NCBI GenBank assembly: GCA_002396085.1
Contig: DGWI01000018.1
Span: forward strand, 49,087-113,086
Length of the DNA: 64,000 nucleotides
Direction: 5' to 3'
DNA from: Porphyromonadaceae bacterium UBA4262
GTDB taxonomy: Bacteria; Bacteroidota; Bacteroidia; Bacteroidales; Muribaculaceae
A program made the position numbers and the translations under genes. Below are positions 1 through 10,620 of the stretch, piece by piece; position 1 is the stretch's first letter; each line of letters opens with the position of its first letter. The notes beneath the pieces are model-generated. The model had not been told where the DNA came from. It did not search any database and saw nothing but the letters and a program-made list of their open reading frames with translations.

Positions 1-574
1 GTTGCTCACGCGTGAACAACTGGCGGCTAGTGCTCTTGAAGTGCATATACAACACCTCAACGCGGTCGAAGTCACCATCCAGGAAGCGGTTGCGCAACAT
101 CGCGCTCAACTCATTGAGTTCATTGCCCGTGCTGCGGGTGTTCAGACTCGTGCGCTCGACCTGCAGGCCATCGCCGGCAATCTTGAGTGCGGCCTTGGTC
201 AATTTCTTGCCCACGGGTATGATCGTGATCTTGATGTCACTGCCAAATTGCTCATGCGCCTTGTTGATGGTGGTGAGCAAATGCTTGAACAGGTTGATGT
301 TGAACGCACCGCACAGACCGTCGTCACTGCCGAACACCACCACGGCCAAGTGCTTAACGTCGCGAGTGACGATGAGCGGCGACGAGAATTCCTGGTCAGT
401 GACAAGCAAGTGACTGATCACATGCTGCACCATGGCGCGATAGGGCGACAGGCGCTGCAACTGATAAGTGGCCTTGCGCATCTTGGCCGACGAAATCATC
501 TTCATCGCACTCGTCGTCTTCTGCGTCGATGCGACCGAGCCAATGCGGCTTTTTAATTCACGTAGTGTTGACAT
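1..574 (-). CDS. atpG: ATP synthase F1 gamma subunit, C-terminal part missing (window edge)
   Basis: This is the central-stalk gamma subunit, which rotates inside the F1 hexamer. Reading the minus strand from an ATG at 574 gives an open frame to base 1. It starts MSTLRELKSRIGSVASTQKT and continues with TSAMKMISSAKMRKA, the conserved N-terminal gamma helix, then a Rossmann-like part containing VVVFGSDDGLCGAFN. About 191 of roughly 290 residues are visible, and the C-terminal helix lies beyond the edge. It is the last visible gene of the atp operon, separated from atpA by a 7-bp repeat spacer. Identity is secure. Confidence 0.93.
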   Translation of the reverse strand, partial: MSTLRELKSRIGSVASTQKTTSAMKMISSAKMRKATYQLQRLSPYRAMVQHVISHLLVTDQEFSSPLIVTRDVKHLAVVVFGSDDGLCGAFNINLFKHLLTTINKAHEQFGSDIKITIIPVGKKLTKAALKIAGDGLQVERTSLNTRSTGNELNELSAMLRNRFLDGDFDRVEVLYMHFKSTSRQLFTREQ

Positions 575-576
575 TA

Positions 577-668
577 TTTTTTAGACTTTAGGCTTTAGAC
601 TTTAGACTTTAGTTGCTGATTTTCATCAAACTATATACTAATGTCCAATGTCTAACATCTAAACACTA
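577..668. repeat. 7-bp tandem arrays in inverted orientation, atpA/atpG junction
   Basis: About five units of TTTAGAC lie at 579-613. On the other side of a short core, roughly 638-668 carries the same kind of 7-bp array in the opposite orientation (GTCCAAT, GTCTAAC, ATCTAAA). The right array runs into the atpA stop codon. The transcript could fold into an imperfect A/U-rich stem. Confidence 0.7.
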
Positions 669-2243
669 GTTCTCGTACTTGCCGGCAATCTCGCGAGCAG
701 CGTTCTTGAGTTTCTCCATCACATCGTCGTCGATCTTGCCACTGCGCAAGACATCGAGCACATCGCTCTGATGCTTGGCCCTGAGATACTGGACGAAGAG
801 TTTCTCAAACTCACCCACCTGATCGACGGGCACACGCTGCAGCAAGCCGTTGACACCACAATAGATGATGGCAACCTGCTCCTCGACAGCCATAGGCTCG
901 TACTGAGGTTGGACGAGCAGACGCTCGTTCTTGCGACCAGTGTCGATGGTGCGCGCGGTCACGGGGTCGATGTCGCCACCAAACTTGGTGAACGCCTCAA
1001 GCTCACGATACTGTGCCTGAGCAATCTTGAGCGTACCGGCGACCTTCTTCATGCACTTGATCTGTGCGTTACCACCCACACGGCTCACCGAGATACCCAC
1101 ATTGACAGCCGGACGAATTCCGGCGTTGAACAATGCGGTCTCCAGATAGATCTGACCGTCGGTAATCGAGATGACGTTGGTGGGAATGTAAGCACTCACG
1201 TCGCCAGCCTGCGTCTCGATGATGGGCAGAGCAGTGAGCGAGCCACCACCCTTGACCATGGGCTTGAGCACATCGGGCAGATCGTTCATCACCGATGCCA
1301 CTGCCTGGTTCTCATTAATCTTGGCCGCACGCTCGAGCAGACGACTGTGCAGATAGAAGATATCGCCAGGATAAGCCTCACGTCCTGACGGACGTTTCAA
1401 GATCAGCGAGATCTCACGATAGGCCACAGCGTGCTTCGACAGGTCGTCATAGATGACCAGTGCATCGCGACCGGTGTCACGGAAGTACTCACCGATGGCT
1501 GCACCGGCAAAGGGAGCATAGTAGCGCATCGAGGCCGAGTCGGCTGCTGTTGCTGCCACCACCACGGTGTAGTCCATGGCGTTGTGCTCCTTGAGTGTAT
1601 TGACCAGGGCTGCCACTGTCGAGGCCTTCTGCCCGATGGCCACGTAGATACAGTAGACTGGCTTGCCAGCCTCGTAGTTCTGACGCTGATTGATGATGGT
1701 GTCGACAGCAATAGCGGTTTTGCCAATCTGTCGGTCACCAATGATAAGCTCGCGCTGTCCACGACCGATGGGAATCATCGAGTCGATGGCCTTGAGACCA
1801 GTCTGCAGCGGCTGGTTCACTGGCTGACGGAAGATGACACCAGGAGCCTTGCGCTCAAGCGGCAGGCGGATGCGCTTGCCGTCGATGGTGCCGCGTCCGT
1901 CGATAGGCTCGGCCAGGACATTGATGACACGTCCCAGCAGTCCCTCACCCACCTCGATAGAGGCAATCTCGCCCGTGCGGCTCACCTTCATGTTCTCGCT
2001 GATGGAGTCGACCTCATTGAGCAGAATGACACCAACGTCACTCTCCTCAAGGTTCATAGCAACACCTGTGACCCCGTTCTCGAACTGCACCAGTTCGTTG
2101 GCCTCAACATTGCTCAGGCCATAGACGTGTGCCACACCGTCGCCCACCTCCAGCACCGTACCGACTTCCTCGAACGATACATTGCGCTCAATGTCGCTCA
2201 GTTGTTGTTTCAGTATGTCGGATATTTCGCTTGGGTTAATCAT
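666..2243 (-). CDS. atpA: ATP synthase F1 alpha subunit
   Basis: The non-catalytic alpha subunit of F1 (525 aa, near the usual length). The N-terminal beta-barrel part contains [13 protein letters not shown]. The nucleotide P-loop is GDRQIGKT at residues 169-176; most family members I know have GDRQTGKT, so the variable position is Ile here. [16 protein letters not shown] and the C-terminal helical part are intact. The start ATG is 5 bp after the atpH stop, so the two are probably translationally coupled. Gene order H-A-G is standard for Bacteroidetes. Confidence 0.97.
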   Translation of the reverse strand: MINPSEISDILKQQLSDIERNVSFEEVGTVLEVGDGVAHVYGLSNVEANELVQFENGVTGVAMNLEESDVGVILLNEVDSISENMKVSRTGEIASIEVGEGLLGRVINVLAEPIDGRGTIDGKRIRLPLERKAPGVIFRQPVNQPLQTGLKAIDSMIPIGRGQRELIIGDRQIGKTAIAVDTIINQRQNYEAGKPVYCIYVAIGQKASTVAALVNTLKEHNAMDYTVVVAATAADSASMRYYAPFAGAAIGEYFRDTGRDALVIYDDLSKHAVAYREISLILKRPSGREAYPGDIFYLHSRLLERAAKINENQAVASVMNDLPDVLKPMVKGGGSLTALPIIETQAGDVSAYIPTNVISITDGQIYLETALFNAGIRPAVNVGISVSRVGGNAQIKCMKKVAGTLKIAQAQYRELEAFTKFGGDIDPVTARTIDTGRKNERLLVQPQYEPMAVEEQVAIIYCGVNGLLQRVPVDQVGEFEKLFVQYLRAKHQSDVLDVLRSGKIDDDVMEKLKNAAREIAGKYEN

Positions 2244-2248
2244 TTGAA

Positions 2249-2788
2249 TTAACTTAAGAGTTTAAAACGCAATTTATTCAATTCATTCTTGACCGACGCG
2301 TCAAGCAGCACATCGCCCACCTTGACGGTGAAACCGCCGATGAGATTCGGGTCCAGATTCTGCTCCACTTCCAGCGTGGTTCCAGGCATCTGCTTGCGCA
2401 CGATGTCAACCACGGCATCGGCCTGCTCAGGGGGCAGCTGGGTTGCAGATGTAATCTCGACCTTGGCGATATCATGCTCTTGCCGGTAGAGGTTCACATA
2501 AGCGAGTGCGATTTTTCGCAAAAACTCGGCACGATTGTTTCTGATGACCAATAACAAGAACTTGTCGAGCGAACTACCGGGCTTAGCACCCACGAGCTGC
2601 ATCATCACTCGCCCCTTGTCGGCCTCGGCTACATAGGGGTTGAGCAACACTCGCTTGATTTCGTCCAGACCCGTGAATCCACGGCTGAGCGGCTTCAACT
2701 GCTCATAAATCTCTTGCGAGTCGCCGTTCTCAACGGCCAACTTGTAGAGCGCCTTGGCATATCGCTTGGGAATGAGTCCGTCATTCAT
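2249..2788 (-). CDS. atpH: ATP synthase delta subunit
   Basis: The peripheral-stalk delta subunit (OSCP homologue, 179 aa), joining the b dimer to the top of F1. The start [18 protein letters not shown] matches the family opening (an IAxRYAxAL-type helix). The C-terminal half ends [19 protein letters not shown], the conserved delta signature. It sits between atpF (6 bp) and atpA (5 bp), as expected. Confidence 0.94.
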   Translation of the reverse strand: MNDGLIPKRYAKALYKLAVENGDSQEIYEQLKPLSRGFTGLDEIKRVLLNPYVAEADKGRVMMQLVGAKPGSSLDKFLLLVIRNNRAEFLRKIALAYVNLYRQEHDIAKVEITSATQLPPEQADAVVDIVRKQMPGTTLEVEQNLDPNLIGGFTVKVGDVLLDASVKNELNKLRFKLLS

Positions 2789-2794
2789 AGTCGG

Positions 2795-3292
2795 TTAGTT
2801 TTTAGTCTCGACCTCGTTCAAGTACTTGTCGACGAGTTCACGCTGCGCCTGGTCGTTCGACACATTCTTGCGCAGCACCTTCTCGGCAATCTGGAGTGCA
2901 ATCTCGCTCACCTCGCGGCGCAACTGCTTCTCGCTCTCCTTCTTGGCCTGCTCAATCGACACCATAGCGGCTTCAGAAACTTTCTTGGCTTCGACGGCTG
3001 CCTCGCCACGCGCATCCTCAATGATCTGGTTGCGCATCTTGGCAGCATCGCGAAGGATATCGGCCTGTTGCTGGCGTGCCTCGGCCAACAGGTGGTCGGC
3101 CTCGGCCTTGGCATTGTCCAAGTTTGCCTTAGCCTCCTGCGCATAAGCCACACCCTTGTCAATCAAGTCGGCACGCTCCTCCATACTCTTGATGATGAAG
3201 GGCCAGGCCAACTTGGCAAGGATGCAGTACAGGCACAGGAATGCCACAAACATCCAGAACACCAGGCCAAATTCAGGCGTGAAAAGTTCCAT
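2795..3292 (-). CDS. atpF: ATP synthase Fo b subunit
   Basis: The membrane-anchored peripheral stalk b subunit (165 aa). A single N-terminal membrane helix (about residues 8-30, FGLVFWMFVAFLCLYCILAK) is followed by a long charged Ala/Glu/Lys-rich coiled coil (residues 35-160), the classic b architecture. The start at 3292 puts the helix directly at the N-terminus. It lies between atpE and atpH. Confidence 0.94.
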   Translation of the reverse strand: MELFTPEFGLVFWMFVAFLCLYCILAKLAWPFIIKSMEERADLIDKGVAYAQEAKANLDNAKAEADHLLAEARQQQADILRDAAKMRNQIIEDARGEAAVEAKKVSEAAMVSIEQAKKESEKQLRREVSEIALQIAEKVLRKNVSNDQAQRELVDKYLNEVETKN

Positions 3293-3307
3293 CGTCTACC
3301 GTGTTAA

Positions 3308-3550
3308 TTATTGGATAAAGATGGCAAGGAAGCAAACAATCAGAGCCACGAATGCGACACCCTCGATCAGAGCGGCAATCACAATCATGTTACTACGGAT
3401 ATCATTGGTTGATTCGGGCTGACGGGCGATTGCCTCCATGGCCGAGCCACCAATCTTTCCAATACCAATACCTGCTGCAATTGCAGCAATACCTGCTCCC
3501 AGGGCTGCGCCCATGTTTGCCATAGCGTCTGCTAAAATCATTCCTAACAT
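3308..3550 (-). CDS. atpE: ATP synthase Fo c subunit
   Basis: The c-ring subunit (80 aa), a two-helix hairpin. Helix 1 has the Gly-rich GAGIAAIAAGIGIGKIGG run, the loop is ARQPE, and helix 2 carries the ion-binding Glu63 in ALIEGVAFVAL. The Gln (helix 1) and Ser/Thr after the Glu that mark Na+-type rings such as Ilyobacter are not seen. This favours a proton-driven ring, although that is inference from motif alone. Confidence 0.95.
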   Translation of the reverse strand: MLGMILADAMANMGAALGAGIAAIAAGIGIGKIGGSAMEAIARQPESTNDIRSNMIVIAALIEGVAFVALIVCFLAIFIQ

Positions 3551-3601
3551 AGTCTTAATATTTTAAAAGTTATTATTTTGTTTCTTTAGATTATCGTTTG
3601 T

Positions 3602-4666
3602 TTAAGCCTCGTGTCCATGAGGTTCGACCAGCGCCATCGAGATGAAGATGGTCGACAAGATAGTGAACACATAGGCCTGGATGAAACTCACCAGCGTGTC
3701 GAGGGCCAACATGAACAATGCGAATGCCAGTGAGAACACCGTTGTCGCACCACCCACAGCAGCACCAAACATGCCAGAGAAGATGAAGATGAGGAGCATG
3801 AGCACCAGCACCACCATGTGACCGCCCATCATGTTGGCAAACAAACGTACCATCAGAGCGACGGGCTTGGTAAACATACCCAGAATCTCGATGAAGGGCA
3901 TCATGGGCGCCGGGCACTTCAGTCCCAGAGGCACATCAGGCCAGAGGATTTCCTTCCAGTACTCACGTGTGCCCGACAAGTTGATCACAAAGAAAGTGAT
4001 GACTGCCAGCACCATCGTGACTGCCAGATTGCCCGTCAGATTGGCACCACCAGGGAAGATGACCACCAAGCCCATGAGGTTCATCGTCAGGATGAAAAAG
4101 AACACCGTGAGCAGGTAGGGGGCATACTTGGGCGAGTGCTTGCCCAGAATGGGGCGAATGGTGTCGGTGTAGACGTAGTCAACAATGAGCTCGAGCACAG
4201 CAGTACCCTTGCGTGGGGCCTTCATGCCATGCTTGCGATACCAGTTGCGCACACTGAATACCATCATAATCACCAACAGGGCACACACCATGATGGCAGC
4301 CACATTCTTAGTGATGGACAAGTCAAGCGGACGCGACACCGAGCCATCGTCTAGCACCTGCACGAGTTTGCCATTATATTCCTCGCCATGATTGATGCGA
4401 AAGCCCTCGTAGGTCTCACCACTGGTGACACGGCTGCTCATGAAGCAATGCCAGCCGTCCTCACCCTTGGCGATGATGGGCAGCGGGATGCGCACATCAT
4501 GACAGAAGGGAATCTCCCAACCATAGGCATCACCCAGGTGTTCATAGATGATCTCCTTGGGATTGACCTCGGTAGTGCCATGATGGTGCTGCGCCGCGCG
4601 CATATAGCCGAAAGCGGCCAACGCGATGAGCACCACGGCAATGATTGCGGTTATTGCTTTCTTCAT
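3602..4666 (-). CDS. atpB: ATP synthase Fo a subunit with long N-terminal extension
   Basis: The a subunit forms the proton half-channels beside the c-ring. I place the start at 4666 (MKKAITAIIAVV), which leaves one base after the atpC TGA; an upstream in-frame ATG at 4684 would overlap atpC. Residues 1-25 look like a signal or anchor helix, and residues 26-120 are a hydrophilic extension typical of Bacteroidetes AtpB. The membrane core follows, with the essential Arg at about residue 274 in KPVALMVRLFANMMGGH. Length is 354 aa because of the extension. Confidence 0.93.
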   Translation of the reverse strand: MKKAITAIIAVVLIALAAFGYMRAAQHHHGTTEVNPKEIIYEHLGDAYGWEIPFCHDVRIPLPIIAKGEDGWHCFMSSRVTSGETYEGFRINHGEEYNGKLVQVLDDGSVSRPLDLSITKNVAAIMVCALLVIMMVFSVRNWYRKHGMKAPRKGTAVLELIVDYVYTDTIRPILGKHSPKYAPYLLTVFFFILTMNLMGLVVIFPGGANLTGNLAVTMVLAVITFFVINLSGTREYWKEILWPDVPLGLKCPAPMMPFIEILGMFTKPVALMVRLFANMMGGHMVVLVLMLLIFIFSGMFGAAVGGATTVFSLAFALFMLALDTLVSFIQAYVFTILSTIFISMALVEPHGHEA

Positions 4667-4667
4667 A

Positions 4668-4904
4668 TCAATACATGCACACACTCACCACATTGTTCTT
4701 GATGTCAGCAACCCCACCCTCGATGTCGCGCTGCTGAGTCTGGCCATCGGCGGTGACATAGGTCACCTGGCCAGCCGCCAACGCGGCAATCAGAGCAGCA
4801 TGGTTGTTGAGCACCTGAAACTTGCCCAGGGCGCCAGGCAGGGTCACCGAGGTCACCTCGCCTTCAAACTCAATCTGCTGAGCCGATATGATTTTGAGTG
4901 TCAT
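4668..4904 (-). CDS. atpC: ATP synthase epsilon subunit (short form)
   Basis: The F1 epsilon subunit of the central stalk. The frame is open from 4964, but the family start is MTLKIISAQQIEFEGEV at 4904, so the upstream residues are probably untranslated spacer. At 78 aa it holds only the N-terminal beta-sandwich. The C-terminal two-helix inhibitory domain of E. coli epsilon is absent, as is common in Bacteroidetes. It lies between atpD and atpB. Confidence 0.9.
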   Translation of the reverse strand: MTLKIISAQQIEFEGEVTSVTLPGALGKFQVLNNHAALIAALAAGQVTYVTADGQTQQRDIEGGVADIKNNVVSVCMY

Positions 4905-4971
4905 ATTGTTAATAATAAATTGAGACTTGAGAATGAAAAATGAGAGACATTCTCTATTATTCATTTAGTAA
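4905..4971. repeat. A/T-rich hairpin-forming spacer, atpD/atpC junction
   Basis: The spacer contains GAGAATG and, 12 bases later, its complement CATTCTC, within AATTGAGAC/TTGAGAA-type 7-bp units. It is a weak member of the intergenic repeat class described in the findings. Confidence 0.4.
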
Positions 4972-6507
<1,536 letters not shown>

Positions 6508-6531
6508 CTATCTTGTTAATGTCATTGGTTA

Positions 6532-7608
6532 TCAGAAGTGCCAGCCTTGGGTTACGACAATGGCCATCACCACCAGGTTGACCAGCCCCATGGGCATGAG
6601 ATAGCGCCACTCCAGCGCCAACATCTGGTCAATGCGCACACGCGGGAACGACCAGCGAATCCACATGAAGATAAAAGTCATGAAGAATGCCTTGCCCAGG
6701 AACCACAGCGTGCTGGGTATGTAGTCCATCACTGTATTGAAGCCGTCCCAACCAGGAATGTGCAACGGCATCCAGCCGCCCAAGAAGAGCAGAGCGGCAA
6801 TGCCACTGACCACAAACAAGTTGAGGTACTCGGCCAGATAGAACAAGCCATAGTGGATACCCGAGTACTCGGTGTGATAACCTGCAGTCAACTCGTGCTC
6901 GGCCTCGGGGAGGTCAAACGGTCCACGGTTGTTCTCGGCGTTGGCGGCGATGATATAAATAATGAACGCGATGATGGCAGGCAAATGGCCCTTGAACAGG
7001 AACCAGCCGTCGGCCTGAGCCTCGACAATGCCCGTGATGCTCATCGTGCCGGCAAGGCACACCATTGTGAGCACCGACAGTCCCACCGACAATTCATAAC
7101 TAATCATCTGGGCGCCCGATCGCATGGCACCAATCAGGGTGTACTTGCTGTTGCTCGACCAACCGGCCAATAGGATACCCAGCACACCAATTGATGAGAC
7201 AGCGATGATGAAGAATGCACCGATGTTGAAGTCGATAAACTGCAAGCCCTTGCCCCACGGCAGGCAGGCAAAGGTGAGCACCGATGCCATCACCACCAGG
7301 AAGGGGGCGAGGAAGAACAGGAACTTGTCGGTGTGCCACAGCGTGATAATCTCCTTAGTCAGAATCTTGAACACGTCGGCAAAAATCTGTAGCGAGCCGC
7401 CCGGACCCACACGGATGGGGCCACGACGGCACTGAATCCAACCGCACACCCAGCGCTCATACATGATATAGATCATGGCAAGTACCGAGTAGGCCAGCAA
7501 CAGGAACACCGCCACAAGGATGCACTCGACTGTGGTCGTGAGCCATGCGGGCATCACGCTCAGCAGCAACTCATGGAGCCAATTGGTGACTGTAGTGAAG
7601 TCAAACAT
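6532..7608 (-). CDS. nuoH: NADH-quinone oxidoreductase subunit H
   Basis: A membrane subunit of complex I that forms part of the quinone site (358 aa, about eight membrane helices). The conserved segment IMYERWVCGWIQCRRGPIRV, followed by GPGGSLQIFADVFKILTKE, is present, as is the FDLPEAEHELTAGYHTEYSG motif. It follows nuoCD. The genes normally next (nuoI, J, K, L, M, N) are absent here; the next gene is atpD. Confidence 0.95.
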   Translation of the reverse strand: MFDFTTVTNWLHELLLSVMPAWLTTTVECILVAVFLLLAYSVLAMIYIMYERWVCGWIQCRRGPIRVGPGGSLQIFADVFKILTKEIITLWHTDKFLFFLAPFLVVMASVLTFACLPWGKGLQFIDFNIGAFFIIAVSSIGVLGILLAGWSSNSKYTLIGAMRSGAQMISYELSVGLSVLTMVCLAGTMSITGIVEAQADGWFLFKGHLPAIIAFIIYIIAANAENNRGPFDLPEAEHELTAGYHTEYSGIHYGLFYLAEYLNLFVVSGIAALLFLGGWMPLHIPGWDGFNTVMDYIPSTLWFLGKAFFMTFIFMWIRWSFPRVRIDQMLALEWRYLMPMGLVNLVVMAIVVTQGWHF

Positions 7609-7713
7609 ATCTTTATGAATTGAGAATTGTTAATTGAAAATTGAGAATTGAGAATTTAATGAAGATTGAGAAGCATTCATTACTTATCATTCATTTCTCA
7701 TCATTCCTTTGAA
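7609..7713. repeat. AATTGnn 7-bp array, nuoCD/nuoH junction
   Basis: From about 7619 AATTG recurs every 7 bases for five units, then AATTT. The rest of the spacer (to 7713) has partly complementary ATTCATT/TTCTCATC stretches, so a weak stem is possible. No coding signal is seen. Confidence 0.6.
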
Positions 7714-9363
7714 TTAGCGGTCGATGTCGGGGATGACAAAGTCGATTGAAGCCGTGATGGTGATCAAGTCAGCAATCATGTTGTCACGACAGGTGAGATC
7801 AACCACGCCAATGAGGTTGAAGCATGGCGACTGGAAGTGCAAGCGATAGGGCTTCTGGAACGGCTTGGGGTCGCCATCGCTCTCCAGATAGACACCGAAG
7901 GCTCCACGACTGGCCTCGACCTGCTGATACCAGTGACCGGCTGGCAACTTGATCATCTTGGGCACCTTCTCGGCCACATACTCATTGCCCTCGCACTGCT
8001 CAAACTTGTCGCAAGCCTGGCGCAAAATCTTGATGCTCTGCACAATCTCGTCCATGCGCACCATGTAGCGGGCCATCGAATCGCCCTCAGTGCGCATGAC
8101 CTCATCAAAGTCAAACTCATCGTAGAGTGAGTAGGGATGCGTCTTGCGCACATCGCAGTGCACGCCGCTGGCACGTCCGCTGGGACCAGTGATGCAGTAG
8201 TTGATGGCATCCTCTTTGCCCAGGACACCGACACCGACCATGCGGTTGCGAGCAATCACATTGCCAGTGAACAGTTGGTGGTATTCCTTCAGATTCTTCT
8301 CGATCACGTCGCAGGCATGACGCACGTCCTTGACAAAGTCGGGATGCACATCGGCAACAACACCACCAATGGTGCTGTAACTCATCGACATGCGGGCACC
8401 ACAAGTGCGATCGAAGATGTCGTAGATGAGCTCACGCTCACGGAAGCCGTAGAAGAATGCCGTGGTGGCACCCTGATCCATGGTCAAGCAACCGTAACTG
8501 AGCAGGTGCGATGACAGACGCATCAACTCGTCCATCATCAGACGGATGAGTTCGGCACGGCGCGGCACCTCAATGCCCAGAGCCTTCTCGATGCACATGC
8601 ACAAGCAGTGACGATTGATGTGAGCAGCCATATAGTCCATACGCTCGGTGTAGAGCAGCGTCTGCGGATAGGTCAGGCTCTCGCACAACTTCTCGATGCC
8701 GCGATGAATGTAGCCACTGACGACATCCACCTTCTTGACCATCTCGCCGTCGAGCGACACGCGATAGCGCAACACACCGTGTGTACTGGGGTGCTGGGGA
8801 CCGACGTTGATGACGTACTCATCGTCCTCAAAGACCTTGCCGTCGACCTTCTTGACATTGCCATTCTCGTCCTCGACATAGGTACAGGTATAGTCCTCGT
8901 TCTGCTCATCGTCAAGACGTATGGGGTTCAGATCGGGGTTCTCGTCATAGTCCTTGCGCAGCGGGTGTCCCACCCAGTCGTTGCGCAAGAAAAATCGGCG
9001 CATGTCGGGGTGCCCGATAAACACGATGCCAAAGAAGTCATAGGCCTCGCGCTCTTGGTAATTGGCTACCGCCCAGATGTCGCTCACCGAGTGCAGCATG
9101 GGATGCTCGCGGTCGGTGGTAGCGACCTTGACATGAACCATATCTTGTGTGTCGGTGTTGGTCAAATAATAGACCACACCTATCGAGTCCTTCCAGTCAA
9201 CGCCTGCCAGACATGACAGTTGGTCAAAGTGCAGGTCGTTCTTGAGTCGCAGCGCCAGTGCATGCCACTGCGCATCCTCGACCGTGACCATGAGCATGTC
9301 ATCGACCGTGTCAAACTGCGCCTGGGGGCACAATGCGGCAATCTGTTGTTGTAAATCTGCCAT
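7714..9363 (-). CDS. nuoCD: NADH-quinone oxidoreductase fused subunits C and D
   Basis: A fused NuoC-NuoD protein (549 aa) of the complex I peripheral arm. Residues 1-150 are NuoC-like (REAYDFFGIVFIGHPDMRRF). NuoD starts near residue 175 with VGPQHPSTHGVLR and has the quinone-site part SGYIHRGIEKL. It ends in a D-P-D-D-R-like tail (FVIPDIDR). The fusion is typical for Bacteroidetes. It lies between nuoB and nuoH. Confidence 0.95.
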   Translation of the reverse strand: MADLQQQIAALCPQAQFDTVDDMLMVTVEDAQWHALALRLKNDLHFDQLSCLAGVDWKDSIGVVYYLTNTDTQDMVHVKVATTDREHPMLHSVSDIWAVANYQEREAYDFFGIVFIGHPDMRRFFLRNDWVGHPLRKDYDENPDLNPIRLDDEQNEDYTCTYVEDENGNVKKVDGKVFEDDEYVINVGPQHPSTHGVLRYRVSLDGEMVKKVDVVSGYIHRGIEKLCESLTYPQTLLYTERMDYMAAHINRHCLCMCIEKALGIEVPRRAELIRLMMDELMRLSSHLLSYGCLTMDQGATTAFFYGFRERELIYDIFDRTCGARMSMSYSTIGGVVADVHPDFVKDVRHACDVIEKNLKEYHQLFTGNVIARNRMVGVGVLGKEDAINYCITGPSGRASGVHCDVRKTHPYSLYDEFDFDEVMRTEGDSMARYMVRMDEIVQSIKILRQACDKFEQCEGNEYVAEKVPKMIKLPAGHWYQQVEASRGAFGVYLESDGDPKPFQKPYRLHFQSPCFNLIGVVDLTCRDNMIADLITITASIDFVIPDIDR

Positions 9364-9409
9364 ATATAATTAATGTATATGCGGTTCTTGGTTTCTAATT
9401 CTTGAGCAA

Positions 9410-10009
9410 TCACTTGTCCTCGGGGACATACTCCATGCGTTTCTCCTTGCGGTTGTCGCCACCCAGGAACTTGGTGACCTTGATCTTGCGCTGCAATTGC
9501 ATCAGAGCATAGAACATGGCCTCGGGGCGAGGAGGACATCCAGGCAGGTAAACATCCACGGGAATAATCTCGTCGATGCCTTTGACCACACAGTAACTAT
9601 TCTTGAAGGGGCCGCCACTGATGGTGCATGCACCACAAGCAATCACATACTTGGGCTCGGCCATCTGCTCATACAGGCGTTTCAGCACTGGAGCCATGCG
9701 ATAGGTGATCGTGCCCTGGCACATGATGTAGTCGGCCTGACGGGGGCTATTGCGAGCCACCTCGGCGCCAAAACGAGCCATATCATAACGAGCGGCACCC
9801 AGGCACATGAACTCAATAGCGCAGCAACTGGTGCCGAAGCAGAACGGCCACAACGAGTTGGAGCGGCTCCAGTTGAGCAACTGGTCGAGCTTGCCAACCA
9901 CTACATTCACACCCGAGGCATTCAATTGTTCAACGAGGTTGTCAATATACTCGTTGTCCTTGAAGTCCTCATAACGCATGCTCTTGATTTTCGGTTTCTT
10001 TACTTCCAT
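9410..10009 (-). CDS. nuoB: NADH-quinone oxidoreductase subunit B
   Basis: Carries the N2 [4Fe-4S] cluster of complex I. I choose the ATG at 10009 ([11 protein letters not shown]), giving 199 aa. The frame stays open to 10120 but that part lies inside nuoA. A GGAG is placed before this ATG and the start overlaps the nuoA stop by 10 bases. Cluster cysteines are visible: CFGTSCC (Cys62-63), a later DYIMCQG, and [10 protein letters not shown]. Confidence 0.94.
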   Translation of the reverse strand: MEVKKPKIKSMRYEDFKDNEYIDNLVEQLNASGVNVVVGKLDQLLNWSRSNSLWPFCFGTSCCAIEFMCLGAARYDMARFGAEVARNSPRQADYIMCQGTITYRMAPVLKRLYEQMAEPKYVIACGACTISGGPFKNSYCVVKGIDEIIPVDVYLPGCPPRPEAMFYALMQLQRKIKVTKFLGGDNRKEKRMEYVPEDK

Positions 10010-10374
10010 CTCAACGCTCCTTTCTTCCAGGCGTAAGCCAGACCTAAAACGAGAATTACCAAAAATGTACCCACGGCGAGCAACGCGCCACTGCCCAGAC
10101 TGCGACAAATCGCTGCCCACGGAAACAGGAACACCGTCTCAACGTCGAACATCAGGAACAGAATGGCGAACAAGTAATAACCCACATGGAACTGGGCCAT
10201 CGACTCGCCGCGAGTGGGGATACCGCACTCATAGGGCTCTCCCTTCTTCTCGGTGTAACTTCGCGGCCCCACAAGGAACGCGATAATCAACGCTCCGGCC
10301 ACTAGCGTCACTGCCGTCAATGCTGCCGTGACCGCCAAAGTCGTACTTTGAATACCGAATACTGATAAAACCAT
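10000..10374 (-). CDS. nuoA: NADH-quinone oxidoreductase subunit A
   Basis: A small membrane subunit of complex I with three helices. [18 protein letters not shown] is the conserved NuoA loop, with its Cys, and [15 protein letters not shown] forms the next helix. I prefer the ATG at 10374 (MVLSVFG), giving 124 aa; an ATG at 10401 would add nine hydrophilic residues. It is first in the nuoA-B-CD-H block. Confidence 0.93.
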   Translation of the reverse strand: MVLSVFGIQSTTLAVTAALTAVTLVAGALIIAFLVGPRSYTEKKGEPYECGIPTRGESMAQFHVGYYLFAILFLMFDVETVFLFPWAAICRSLGSGALLAVGTFLVILVLGLAYAWKKGALRWK

Positions 10375-10472
10375 ATTATGATGTTTATGATAAATACACA
10401 CAAATACCTCATTTCCACTAGATTAAATCACAAAATCCAATCTAGCGGCTTTGAGACTATTTTTTCTCGGTG

Positions 10473-10480
10473 CAAAAGTA
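10473..10480 (-). promoter_or_regulatory. Possible -7 element for nuoA
   Basis: TACTTTTG on the minus strand fits the Bacteroidetes TAnnTTTG consensus about 100 bases before nuoA. No TTTG is found at the usual 19-21 bp spacing. Confidence 0.35.
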
Positions 10481-10588
10481 CAAAAAACTTTTCGGTTATA
10501 CCATAGGCAAACAAACAATTTTGCACAACTTTTAAACAATAAAATTGAAATGCCACAGCAAAATCGGCATCTATTTTGAAAATTTTCG

Positions 10589-10596
10589 TAACTTTG
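10589..10596 (+). promoter_or_regulatory. Possible -7 element for the ThrE-like gene
   Basis: TAACTTTG fits TAnnTTTG and would give a transcript start about 18 bases before the chosen ATG at 10621. This also argues against the earlier in-frame start at 10576. No good -33 box is seen. Confidence 0.4.
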
Positions 10597-10620
10597 CACA
10601 AACTAATCAAGCCACCGTCT

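Noticed and set aside
666..2243. Broken Walker A in AtpA because of Thr to Ile in GDRQIGKT
   Set aside because: The changed residue is one of the variable positions of GxxxxGKT, so function is probably unaffected.
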